This document shows, piece by piece, positions 27,613 to 35,042 of a DNA stretch of 64,000 nucleotides (its first letter is position 1; every line of letters begins with the position of its first letter). Origin of the DNA: Pseudomonas iranensis (lineage in GTDB: Bacteria > Pseudomonadota > Gammaproteobacteria > Pseudomonadales > Pseudomonadaceae); the NCBI RefSeq assembly GCF_014268585.2, contig NZ_CP077092.1, forward strand, positions 4,935,501-4,999,500, written 5' to 3'. The notes under the pieces were generated by a model. The model saw only the letters and a program-made list of their open reading frames with translations, did not search any database and was not told the DNA's origin. A program made the position numbers and the translations under genes.

Positions 27613-28940
27613 TGCTCAATTCGGTGATGGTGGTCGACGACGAAAGCAGCATTCGCAGCGCCGTCGAACAGTGGTTGAGCCTGTCGGGGTTTCAGGTGCA
27701 GTTGTTCAGCCGTGCCGAAGAATGCCTCGCCGCGCTCCCGGAACATTTTGCCGGGGTGATCCTCAGCGACGTGCGCATGCCCGGCATGGACGGCTTGCAA
27801 TTGCTCGCCGAAGTGCAAAAGCGCGACGCCGATCTGCCGGTGATTCTGCTCACCGGCCATGGCGACGTGCCGATGGCGGTCGAAGCCATGCGCGATGGCG
27901 CCTACGACTTTCTGGAAAAACCGTTCAGCCCGGAAACCCTGCTCGGCAGCCTGCGCCGGGCGCTGGACAAACGCCGCCTGGTTCTGGAAAACCGTGCCCT
28001 GCACGAACTGGCTGACAACCGCGCAAAGCTCGATGCGACACTGCTCGGCGTGTCCCGCGGTTTGCAGACATTGCGTCGGCAAGTGCTGGATCTGGCGACG
28101 TTGCCGGTCAACGTGCTGATCCGGGGCGAAACCGGCAGCGGCAAGGAGCTGGTCGCACGTTGCCTGCATGATTTCGGCCCGCGCGCCGGTAAGCCCTTTG
28201 TAGCGCTCAATTGCGCGGCGATCCCCGAGCAACTGTTCGAGGCCGAACTGTTCGGCCATGAGAGCGGCGCGTTTACCGGCGCCTCGGGCAAGCGCATCGG
28301 CAAGCTGGAATACGCCGATGGCGGCACGCTGTTTCTCGACGAGATCGAAAGCATGCCGCTGGCCCAGCAGGTGAAATTGCTGCGGGTCTTGCAGGAACAA
28401 AAGCTCGAACGGCTGGGTTCGAACCAGAGCATTCGCGTTGATTTGCGTATCGTCGCGGCGACCAAACCGGACCTGCTCGACGAAGCTCGCGCCGGGCGTT
28501 TTCGTGAGGACCTGGCGTATCGCCTCAACGTCGCCGAACTGCGCTTGCCGCCGCTGCGTGATCGCCGCGAAGACATTCCATTACTGTTTGAAACCTTCGC
28601 GCAGAACGCCGCCCAGCGTCTGGGCCGGACCTTTCCGCCGTTGACCGGTGCGCAGCTCAGTCACTTGCTCAGCCATGACTGGCCGGGCAATGTTCGCGAA
28701 CTGGCCAACGTTGCTGAGCGTCAGGTGTTGGGGCTGGATGAACCGGTCGCCGGAATCGATCCGGGGCAATCGCTGGCGGCGCAGCAGGAAGCCTTCGAAG
28801 CGCAATGCCTGCGCGCGGCGTTGACCCGGCACAAGGGTGATGTCAAAGCCGTGCTCGAAGAACTGCAACTGCCGCGCCGCACGTTCAATGAAAAGATGCA
28901 GCGGCATGGGTTGAGTCGGGAGATGTTTCTGGCGGAGTGA
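27612..28940 (+). CDS. dctD: Sigma-54 response regulator (DctD/MifR-like)
   Basis: A 442-residue NtrC-family regulator. The receiver domain has its phospho-acceptor Asp in GVILSDVRMPGMDG (about residue 54). The AAA+ domain has Walker A GETGSGKE, the sigma-54 contact loop ESGAFTGASGKR, GTLFLDEIE, and the DWPGNVRELANV segment. The C-terminal Fis-type helix-turn-helix is DVKAVLEELQLPRRTFNEKM. It is co-transcribed with the kinase. The MFS permease gene downstream has a -24/-12 promoter, the kind such a regulator activates. Confidence 0.93.
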   Translation: MLNSVMVVDDESSIRSAVEQWLSLSGFQVQLFSRAEECLAALPEHFAGVILSDVRMPGMDGLQLLAEVQKRDADLPVILLTGHGDVPMAVEAMRDGAYDFLEKPFSPETLLGSLRRALDKRRLVLENRALHELADNRAKLDATLLGVSRGLQTLRRQVLDLATLPVNVLIRGETGSGKELVARCLHDFGPRAGKPFVALNCAAIPEQLFEAELFGHESGAFTGASGKRIGKLEYADGGTLFLDEIESMPLAQQVKLLRVLQEQKLERLGSNQSIRVDLRIVAATKPDLLDEARAGRFREDLAYRLNVAELRLPPLRDRREDIPLLFETFAQNAAQRLGRTFPPLTGAQLSHLLSHDWPGNVRELANVAERQVLGLDEPVAGIDPGQSLAAQQEAFEAQCLRAALTRHKGDVKAVLEELQLPRRTFNEKMQRHGLSREMFLAE

Positions 28941-28972
28941 GGCAGAGATTTGTGGTGTAGCTGAAATCCATC

Positions 28973-29132
28973 CCCCTCACCCCAGCCCTCTCCCCCAGGG
29001 GGGCGAGGGGGAAGGGAGCCGATTTCCGTGCTTTCCCGAATCTGTATTCGGCTCGATATTGCAGGTCGATGTAACCCACGAGAACACCTCGGTCAGTCCC
29101 CTCTCCCTCTGGGAGAGGGCTAGGGTGAGGGG
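28973..29132. repeat. MITE-like element, copy 1 (CCCCTCACCC...GGGTGAGGGG)
   Basis: Terminal inverted repeats (CCCCTCACCCCAGCCCTCTC and its near-complement GAGAGGGCTAGGGTGAGGGG) enclose about 120 bases. The inner part shares ACCTCGGTCAG just before the right end with the other copies at 33355 and 37784 (ACTCGGTCGG there). Confidence 0.75.
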
Positions 29133-29152
29133 CTTTTGATCTTCACGCGGTA

Positions 29153-29203
29153 AGCGGAAATCCGCTCACCTCAGCCCAATCAGTCGGCACAAATCCGCTC
29201 ACT
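29153..29203. promoter_or_regulatory. Candidate activator-binding sites (UAS) for kgtP
   Basis: AGCGGAAATCCGCT (29153-29166) is a perfect palindrome of 6-bp arms. Its right half, AAATCCGCTCAC, recurs at 29191-29202. Both lie 40-90 bases before the -24 element, where enhancer sites of NtrC-type regulators are often found. Assignment to the adjacent regulator is inference. Confidence 0.5.
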
Positions 29204-29241
29204 CCTCCCCGCCACCCCCTCTAAACCGGCCCCTCACCCCT

Positions 29242-29257
29242 TGGCACACCTCCTGCT
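29242..29257 (+). promoter_or_regulatory. Sigma-54 promoter of kgtP
   Basis: TGGCACACCTCCTGCT fits TGGCAC-N5-TTGCW: GG and GC are separated by 10 bases as required for -24/-12. The start codon at 29320 is about 50 bases past the predicted transcription start. A sigma-54-dependent regulator is encoded directly upstream. Confidence 0.82.
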
Positions 29258-29319
29258 ATAGCCCTGGCAGGCTGCGTTCCGACGCGCTCCACAAAAACAA
29301 TTAAACGAAGGATCCTTCA

Positions 29320-30639
29320 ATGGATAACTCCAACGCCCTGCCCCTTGGGTCGGCTGCCGTGCCGGCCAAACCGAGAACCACCGCCAGCCGGATCAAATCG
29401 ATCTTCAGCGGCTCTGTCGGCAACATGGTCGAGTGGTACGACTGGTACGTGTACGCCGCCTTCTCGCTGTACTTCGCCAAGACCTTCTTCCCCGCCGGCT
29501 CCACCACTGCGCAACTGATGAACACCGCTGCGATCTTCGCCGTGGGCTTCCTGATGCGTCCGATCGGTGGCTGGCTGATGGGCATGTACGCCGACAAGGT
29601 CGGGCGCAAGAAAGCGCTGATGGCCTCGGTGTACCTGATGTGCTTCGGCTCGCTGCTGATCGCCCTGAGCCCGAACTATGAAACCATCGGCATCGGCGCG
29701 CCGATCCTGCTGGTGTTCGCCCGCCTGCTGCAAGGCCTGTCGGTCGGTGGCGAATACGGCACCTCGGCGACTTACCTGTCCGAGATGGCGACCAAGGAAC
29801 GTCGCGGCTTCTTCTCCAGTTTTCAGTACGTGACCCTGATCTCCGGCCAGCTCATCGCCCTCGGCGTCTTGATCGTGCTGCAAAACACGCTGACCACCGA
29901 ACAGCTGTATGCATGGGGCTGGCGCATTCCGTTCGCCATCGGCGCGCTCTGCGCAGTGGTGGCGCTGTACCTGCGTCGCGGCATGGAAGAAACCGAGTCG
30001 TTCACCAAAAAAGAGAAGTCCAAGGAAAGCGCGATGCGCACCTTGATGCGCCACCCGAAAGAGCTGTTGACCGTGGTCGGCCTGACTATGGGCGGCACCC
30101 TGGCGTTCTACACCTACACCACCTACATGCAGAAGTATCTGGTGAACACGGTCGGCATGAGCATCTCCGACTCGACCACCATTTCCGCCGCCACGCTGTT
30201 CCTGTTCATGTGCCTGCAACCGATCATCGGTGGCCTGTCGGACAAGATCGGTCGTCGCCCGATCCTGATCGCGTTCGGCGTGCTCGGTACGATCTTCACC
30301 GTGCCGATCCTGATGACCCTGCACACCATCCAGACCTGGTGGGGCGCGTTCTTCCTGATCATGGCGGCGTTGATCATTGTCAGCGGCTACACCTCGATCA
30401 ACGCGGTGGTCAAAGCCGAATTGTTCCCTACCGAAATCCGCGCCCTGGGCGTCGGCCTGCCGTACGCGCTGACCGTGTCGATCTTCGGCGGCACTGCCGA
30501 ATACATCGCGCTGTGGTTCAAGAGCATCGGCATGGAAACCGGTTACTACTGGTACGTCACCGCGTGCATTGCCGTGTCGCTGCTGGTGTACATCACCATG
30601 AAAGACACCCAGAAGCATTCGCGGATCGTGACTGACTGA
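29320..30639 (+). CDS. kgtP: MFS 2-oxoglutarate / dicarboxylate:H+ symporter (KgtP-like)
   Basis: A 439-residue, 12-helix transporter of the metabolite:H+ symporter branch. It starts MDNSNALPLGSAAVPAKPRT after GAAGGA. Family landmarks: GSVGNMVEWYDWYVYAAFSL at the first helix, GMYADKVGRKKAL (loop 2-3), RLLQGLSVGGEYGTSATYLS, and GLSDKIGRRPILI (loop 8-9). Closest known proteins are the alpha-ketoglutarate permease KgtP and its Pseudomonas equivalents. The sigma-54 promoter and the upstream two-component system indicate induction by its substrate. No clear T-run terminator follows; a GGCAGG / CCTGCC hairpin is at 30653-30678. Confidence 0.92.
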   Translation: MDNSNALPLGSAAVPAKPRTTASRIKSIFSGSVGNMVEWYDWYVYAAFSLYFAKTFFPAGSTTAQLMNTAAIFAVGFLMRPIGGWLMGMYADKVGRKKALMASVYLMCFGSLLIALSPNYETIGIGAPILLVFARLLQGLSVGGEYGTSATYLSEMATKERRGFFSSFQYVTLISGQLIALGVLIVLQNTLTTEQLYAWGWRIPFAIGALCAVVALYLRRGMEETESFTKKEKSKESAMRTLMRHPKELLTVVGLTMGGTLAFYTYTTYMQKYLVNTVGMSISDSTTISAATLFLFMCLQPIIGGLSDKIGRRPILIAFGVLGTIFTVPILMTLHTIQTWWGAFFLIMAALIIVSGYTSINAVVKAELFPTEIRALGVGLPYALTVSIFGGTAEYIALWFKSIGMETGYYWYVTACIAVSLLVYITMKDTQKHSRIVTD

Positions 30640-30774
30640 CGGGGCTACATCGCTGGCAGGCCACAAAATCTGTGTCCTGCCACGAACCCTACGGGGTCTC
30701 GCGTCTGGCTGGAAATATGCGCCGGGTCCTTGCACTATGGCTGCATCCGAATGCAGCTCAGGAATCCGTTACCC

Positions 30775-31404
30775 ATGCCCGATGACATCCACTTCTACGA
30801 ACCCGCCAACGGCCACGGCCTGCCTCACGATCCGTTCAACGCCATCGTCGGCCCGCGGCCCATCGGCTGGATTTCCTCGCAGGATGCCGAAGGCCGGCTC
30901 AATCTCGCGCCGTACAGTTTCTTCAACGCGTTCAACTACGTGCCGCCGATCATTGGTTTTTCCAGCGTCGGGCGCAAAGACAGTCTGAACAACATCGAGC
31001 AGACCGGAGAGTTCGTCTGGAACCTCGCCACGCGCCCGTTGGCCGAGCAGATGAACCAGAGCTGCGCGATGGTCGCGCCTGAGGTCAACGAGTTTGAACT
31101 GGCAGGGCTGACGACCGTGGCGTCAAAGGTGATTTCGGTGCCACGGGTCGCCGAAAGCCCGGTGTCCTTCGAGTGCAAGGTTACGCAGATCATCCAGCTG
31201 CAACGCGCCGATGGCGAAACGGTGCCGAGTTGGCTGATCCTCGGTGAAGTAGTCGCGGTGCACATCGCCAAATGGCTGCTGAAGGACGGCATCTACGACA
31301 CCGCCGCCGCACAACCGATTTTGCGCGGCGGCGGGCCGGCGGATTATTTCCAGCTGGGGCCTGAGGCTCTGTTCAAGATGTGGCGCCCGGGCGCACAGAA
31401 GTAA
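30775..31404 (+). CDS. Flavin reductase-like (DIM6/NTAB) FMN-binding protein
   Basis: The start is taken at ATG 30775 (MPDDIHFYEPANGHGLPHDP) with AGGAA about ten bases upstream. The 209-residue protein has the split-barrel flavin-binding features of this family: NAIVGPRPIGWISSQDAEGR, LAPYSFFNAFNYVPPIIGFS and DSLNNIEQTGEFVWNLATR. Such proteins bind FMN and act as flavin reductases or oxidoreductases of unknown substrate. Its stop codon directly abuts that of the convergent small gene. Confidence 0.9.
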   Translation: MPDDIHFYEPANGHGLPHDPFNAIVGPRPIGWISSQDAEGRLNLAPYSFFNAFNYVPPIIGFSSVGRKDSLNNIEQTGEFVWNLATRPLAEQMNQSCAMVAPEVNEFELAGLTTVASKVISVPRVAESPVSFECKVTQIIQLQRADGETVPSWLILGEVVAVHIAKWLLKDGIYDTAAAQPILRGGGPADYFQLGPEALFKMWRPGAQK

Positions 31405-31647
31405 TTACCAGATCAGCTCGGCGTCGTCAGTGACGCCCTTGAGCTTGTCCAGTTCGTTGATGGCCGCATCATCGGCAGCGATGGCGCCGGGAAACACCTG
31501 CTCATCGAGCAATTTGTGAAAGCGTGGTGCGCCGCCATCGACCAGGGCCTTGACCGCGATGGCCGCGTAATAACCCTTGTTGCCGCCCAGCTCGACGGGG
31601 ACGACTGCGGAGACTGCTTCGAAGCGTTCAAACTCTTTACGTGCCAT
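31405..31647 (-). CDS. Conserved-looking small cytoplasmic protein, unknown function
   Basis: An 80-residue product (MARKEFERFEAVSAVVPVEL) preceded by AGGA at a good distance. It has no signal, membrane helix or cysteine. The composition is balanced, with an acidic C terminus (GVTDDAELIW). Good ribosome-binding site and Pseudomonas-like codon use support it as real. It abuts the convergent flavin-reductase-like gene. I do not recognise the family. Confidence 0.65.
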   Translation of the reverse strand: MARKEFERFEAVSAVVPVELGGNKGYYAAIAVKALVDGGAPRFHKLLDEQVFPGAIAADDAAINELDKLKGVTDDAELIW

Positions 31648-31690
31648 GTCGCGGATCCTGGCTCAATCAAATAAGCCGGACATTAAACCC

Positions 31691-32044
31691 TCAACCGGCG
31701 AGTTTGTGTATCGGCGCAGCGCATTGACCGAGGGCCTGCGCGGCGGATACGTCCCTGAAGGTGTGGAAGTCGAGGCTGTTGACCACCAGGTCCTGGACCA
31801 ACTCGGCGAAGACTTCCATCGACGGACTGTTGAAATACGTCGTCATCATCTGTTGGCTGCTCCAGTAGCCGCTGACCAGCCACAGGTCGGCGTCGCACTG
31901 CGATTGTTGCAGGGAAAAACTCAGGCAGCCGGGCGCCGCGCGCGAGACCTCGATCAACGCGCTCAGGCGCACGCCGAGTTCCGCCGAACGCCCGGCCTGG
32001 GCACGAACGAAGGCCATATGACTGACAGGCATTTGATTGGACAT
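31691..32044 (-). CDS. Antibiotic biosynthesis monooxygenase (ABM)-like protein
   Basis: The start is ATG 32044 (MSNQMPVSHMAFVRAQAGRS), with a strong GGAGGG upstream; the frame is open further upstream but without initiation signals. The 117-residue product has the ferredoxin-like ABM pattern: AFVRAQAGRSAELGVRLSAL, a central EVSRAAPGCLSFSLQQS strand and LVSGYWSSQQMMTTYFNSP. ABM proteins are small cofactor-free oxygenases or stress-related monooxygenases; the substrate is unknown. Confidence 0.8.
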   Translation of the reverse strand: MSNQMPVSHMAFVRAQAGRSAELGVRLSALIEVSRAAPGCLSFSLQQSQCDADLWLVSGYWSSQQMMTTYFNSPSMEVFAELVQDLVVNSLDFHTFRDVSAAQALGQCAAPIHKLAG

Positions 32045-32413
32045 GATCAACCCTCCATGAAATCGCGTGGCAGCCGGGGGACGGGCTGCGACTGAAGCAA
32101 AGATTAAGGGCCGGGGCCGCCGCGCCGTTAGTCGATTCCTGCCTTCGCGTTGCACAATCCTGCGAGACTTGCCAAAACCCCGGCCGGCGCCGCTGCCCTG
32201 TAGGAGCTGCCGAAGGCTGCGATCTTTTGATCTGAAAAACAAAAATCAAAAGATCGCAGCCTTCGGCAGCTCCTACACACAGGCATCGCGTCGATGCTGA
32301 TGGATATCGCGATGCAGAATCAGGCAAGCATTTGGCAGAATGTGTCTACCGCTGCTGCTTGCACAAACATATGCTCTGCTGAATTCCCCCCTCACTTGCC
32401 GAGGATGCCGTGC
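32045..32413. other. Divergent intergenic region with REP palindrome
   Basis: 369 bases between the ABM gene and the AraC regulator. It contains the long palindrome at 32199-32277. The remainder has no gene; the promoters of both flanking genes must be here but no clear hexamers were seen. Confidence 0.5.
32199..32277. repeat. REP-type long palindrome (GATCGCAGCC family)
   Basis: Arms of about 34 bases (TGTAGGAGCTGCCGAAGGCT... and its exact complement ending CTCCTACA) around a centre of about 11 bases. Same family as 10737-10814. Confidence 0.9.
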
Positions 32414-33343
32414 ATGACGTCATTCGATCGTTTTCAAGCCGAACCCAGCACCGACATGGAAAAGCAGCGCGCGGAGCTGGCGGCGATCATCCGCCGCAAC
32501 ACCAGCGACGATGGCAGCTACCAGACCGCGATCGGTTCGCTGGTGATGTCGCGCCACACCCAGTCCCATGACTTTGCCCCGGTACTCGCGCAGCCGGCGC
32601 TGTGCATCATGGCGCAGGGGCGCAAAGAGGTCCGCCTGGCCGACGAGTTCTTCAACTACGACCCGCTGAATTATCTGGTGGTGTCGGTTTCGATGCCGCT
32701 CAGCGGCCGGGTGGTCAATGTCTCGCCAGAAGAACCGATCCTCGCCGTGCGCCTTGACATCGACCCGACCGAAATCACCGCGCTGATCGCCGACGCCGGC
32801 CCGATGGGCGTACCGACCCGGCCGACCGGACGTGGTCTGTACGTGGAAAAAATCGACAGTGCCATGCTCGACGCGGTGTTGCGTCTGGCGCGGCTGCTCG
32901 ACGCGCCGAAAGACATCGCCATGCTCGCGCCGCTGATTCGCCGGGAGATTCTCTATCGCCTGCTGCGTAGTCCGCAGGGTCATCGTTTGTATGAGATTGC
33001 GATTGCCAACAGCCAGAGCCATCGCATCAGCCAGGCCATCAAATGGCTCAACGGCAACTTCGAGCAGCCGCTGCGCATCGATGATCTGGCCCGGGAAGTG
33101 AACCTCAGCGTGTCGACGTTGCATCACCGTTTCAAGGCGATGACCGCGATGAGTCCGTTGCAGTACCAGAAGCAACTGCGCCTGCAAGAGGCGCGGCGGC
33201 TGATGTTGACCGAAGGGCTGGAAGCCTCGGCGGCGGGGTATCGGGTGGGCTATGAAAGTCCGTCGCAGTTCAGTCGTGAGTACAGCCGCCTGTTTGGTGC
33301 GCCGCCGTTGCGAGATCTGGCGCGGTTGCGGCTGTCGGTGTAA
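32414..33343 (+). CDS. AraC-family regulator with AraC_N-type sensor (YqhC-like)
   Basis: The start is ATG 32414 (MTSFDRFQAEPSTDMEKQRA) with GAGG nine bases upstream. The 309-residue protein has an N-terminal sensor of the AraC_N type (PALCIMAQGRKEVRLADEFF; YLVVSVSMPLSGRVVNVSPE), a linker, and a C-terminal double helix-turn-helix (RIDDLAREVNLSVSTLHHRF; YQKQLRLQEARRLMLTEGLE; GYESPSQFSREYSRLFG). Related regulators such as YqhC respond to aldehydes. The target is unknown; the divergent ABM gene is the obvious candidate by position. Confidence 0.9.
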   Translation: MTSFDRFQAEPSTDMEKQRAELAAIIRRNTSDDGSYQTAIGSLVMSRHTQSHDFAPVLAQPALCIMAQGRKEVRLADEFFNYDPLNYLVVSVSMPLSGRVVNVSPEEPILAVRLDIDPTEITALIADAGPMGVPTRPTGRGLYVEKIDSAMLDAVLRLARLLDAPKDIAMLAPLIRREILYRLLRSPQGHRLYEIAIANSQSHRISQAIKWLNGNFEQPLRIDDLAREVNLSVSTLHHRFKAMTAMSPLQYQKQLRLQEARRLMLTEGLEASAAGYRVGYESPSQFSREYSRLFGAPPLRDLARLRLSV

Positions 33344-33354
33344 CTCCATAGAAG

Positions 33355-33583
33355 CCCCTCACCCTAGCCCTCTCCCAGAGGGAGAGGGAACCGATTGGGG
33401 GATATTGGAGAGGTTCATCGACTTGCGATATCGGTGCTGAATCCGGAATCAGCCAAGCCAGGCCAACCCAGCGTTGGGTTGATGACCTTCAAATCCATAA
33501 TCGACTCGGTTTTTCAGGTCAACGAAGAAAGCAAGACACCTCGGTCAGCTCCCTCTCCCCCAGGGAGAGGGCTGGGGTGAGGG
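33355..33583. repeat. MITE-like element, copy 2
   Basis: Left end CCCCTCACCCTAGCCCTCTC and right end GAGAGGGCTGGGGTGAGGG are inverted repeats; about 190 bases lie between, including ACACCTCGGTCAGCTCCCTC next to the right end. It lies between the AraC gene and the convergent aldehyde dehydrogenase gene. Confidence 0.75.
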
Positions 33584-33590
33584 CAGGCTT

Positions 33591-35042
33591 CTACACCGCT
33601 CGCACGACGTGCTTGATCTCCAAAAACGCCGCCAACCCCCAGGGCCCCAACTCTCGACCGACACTGCTCTGCTTGTAGCCGCCCCAAGCCGCCTGCGGGA
33701 AGATCACCTGCGGTGCATTGATCCACACCAGCCCCGTCTGCAAGGCATTGGCCACGCGATCCGCCGTTGCAGCATCGCGCGTCACCACACTCGCGACCAG
33801 GCCGAACTGCGTGTCGTTGGCCAGCGCAATCGCCTCGCTCTCACTGGCGAAACCGCGCACACACACCACCGGGCCGAAAATCTCTTCACGCCATAACGCG
33901 CTGTCCAGCGGCACGTCGGTGAACACCGTCGGTTGCAGAAAATACCCGCGCGGCAAATGCACCGGACGATTACCGCCGCACACCAACCTCGCCCCGGCGC
34001 TCAAACCGCGATCAATATGCCCAAGCACCCGCTGGTACTGCGCCTGATTGACCAGCGCGCCCATCTCCACATCCGCATCAAACGGATCAGCGACTCGGAT
34101 CGCCTCCGCACGTTTTTGCAGGCGCTGAAGAAATTCATCCATCAATGCCTCGGCAACCAGCACCCGACTGGTGGCCGAGCACATTTGCCCGGCGTTGAAG
34201 AACGCCCCACCACACGCCAGTTCCACCGCCAGATCCAAATCGGCATCCGCCAGCACCAGCAACGACGATTTGCCACCCAGCTCCAGGCTCACACCCTTCA
34301 CCGTTTCGGCAGCGCGTTGCATCACCTGCACGCCAACCGCATTGCTGCCCGTGAAAGAGATCTTGGCGATGCGTGGATCGGCCGACAACGGCGCGCCTAC
34401 CGCCAGCCCGGTGCCGCAGACCAGATTGAATACGCCGTCGGGCAGCCCGGATTCAGCGATGATCGCGGCCAGTTCCAGCTCCGGCAGCGGCGTCACTTCA
34501 GAAGGTTTCAGCACCACGCAGCAACCGGCGGCGAGCGCTGGCGCCAGTTTCCACGCGGTGGTGACCATGGGGAAATTCCACGGCACGATCAGCCCGACCA
34601 CGCCGCAGGGTTCACGCCGCAGGCGTGCGCTGAAGTCATTGCTGGGCAGCGGCACGTTGCTGTCCTGACCGGCGTCGAGGCCTTCGGCGAGTTCGGCGTA
34701 ATAGTCGAAAGTGGCGATCACGTCATCGACATCGATGGCCGCTTCGAACTGCGGTTTGCCATTGTTGCTCGACTGCAGGTTCATCAAGTGATCGCGACCG
34801 TTGCGCACGCCGTTGGCAATGTTGCGCAGGATCGCAGCGCGTTCGGCGCCGGTGGTTTTCGACCAGTGTTCGAACGCTTCGGTCGCCGCGCTGATCGCCT
34901 GGTCGACGGCGTGTTCGTCACCGCCATTGACGGTGGTCAGCAGCGCTTCGGTAGCGGGATTGATCACCCGCAGATGTTCGCCCCCCGCCGACCATCGACC
35001 GTTGATGTAGAGCCCGTCGAGTGTGGTTGGAAAACTGATCAT
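33591..35042 (-). CDS. NAD(P)-dependent aldehyde dehydrogenase
   Basis: The start is ATG 35042 (MISFPTTLDGLYINGRWSAG), overlapping the upstream decarboxylase stop by four bases (ATGA). The 483-residue enzyme has the ALDH hallmarks: GLIVPWNFPMVTTAWKLAPA, SFTGSNAVGVQVM, the general base Glu in SLELGGKSSLLV, the nucleophile Cys in FFNAGQMCSATSRV, and EEIFGPVVCV. It resembles betaine / gamma-aminobutyraldehyde-type enzymes. Coupling to a 2-oxo acid decarboxylase suggests it oxidises the aldehyde that enzyme releases, possibly 4-guanidinobutanal to 4-guanidinobutyrate; this substrate is inferred. Confidence 0.93.
   Translation of the reverse strand: MISFPTTLDGLYINGRWSAGGEHLRVINPATEALLTTVNGGDEHAVDQAISAATEAFEHWSKTTGAERAAILRNIANGVRNGRDHLMNLQSSNNGKPQFEAAIDVDDVIATFDYYAELAEGLDAGQDSNVPLPSNDFSARLRREPCGVVGLIVPWNFPMVTTAWKLAPALAAGCCVVLKPSEVTPLPELELAAIIAESGLPDGVFNLVCGTGLAVGAPLSADPRIAKISFTGSNAVGVQVMQRAAETVKGVSLELGGKSSLLVLADADLDLAVELACGGAFFNAGQMCSATSRVLVAEALMDEFLQRLQKRAEAIRVADPFDADVEMGALVNQAQYQRVLGHIDRGLSAGARLVCGGNRPVHLPRGYFLQPTVFTDVPLDSALWREEIFGPVVCVRGFASESEAIALANDTQFGLVASVVTRDAATADRVANALQTGLVWINAPQVIFPQAAWGGYKQSSVGRELGPWGLAAFLEIKHVVRAV

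Larger units (their letters stand above)
28941..29319. other. Intergenic region with MITE-like repeat and kgtP control region
   Basis: 379 bases between the regulator stop and the permease start. The left part (28973-29132) is an inverted-repeat element, the middle (29153-29203) has candidate activator sites, and the right part has a sigma-54 promoter. No gene is visible. Confidence 0.7.

Noticed and set aside
30653..30678. GGCAGG / CCTGCC hairpin after kgtP as terminator
   Set aside because: There is no T-run after the stem and the loop is long, so an intrinsic terminator is not supported.
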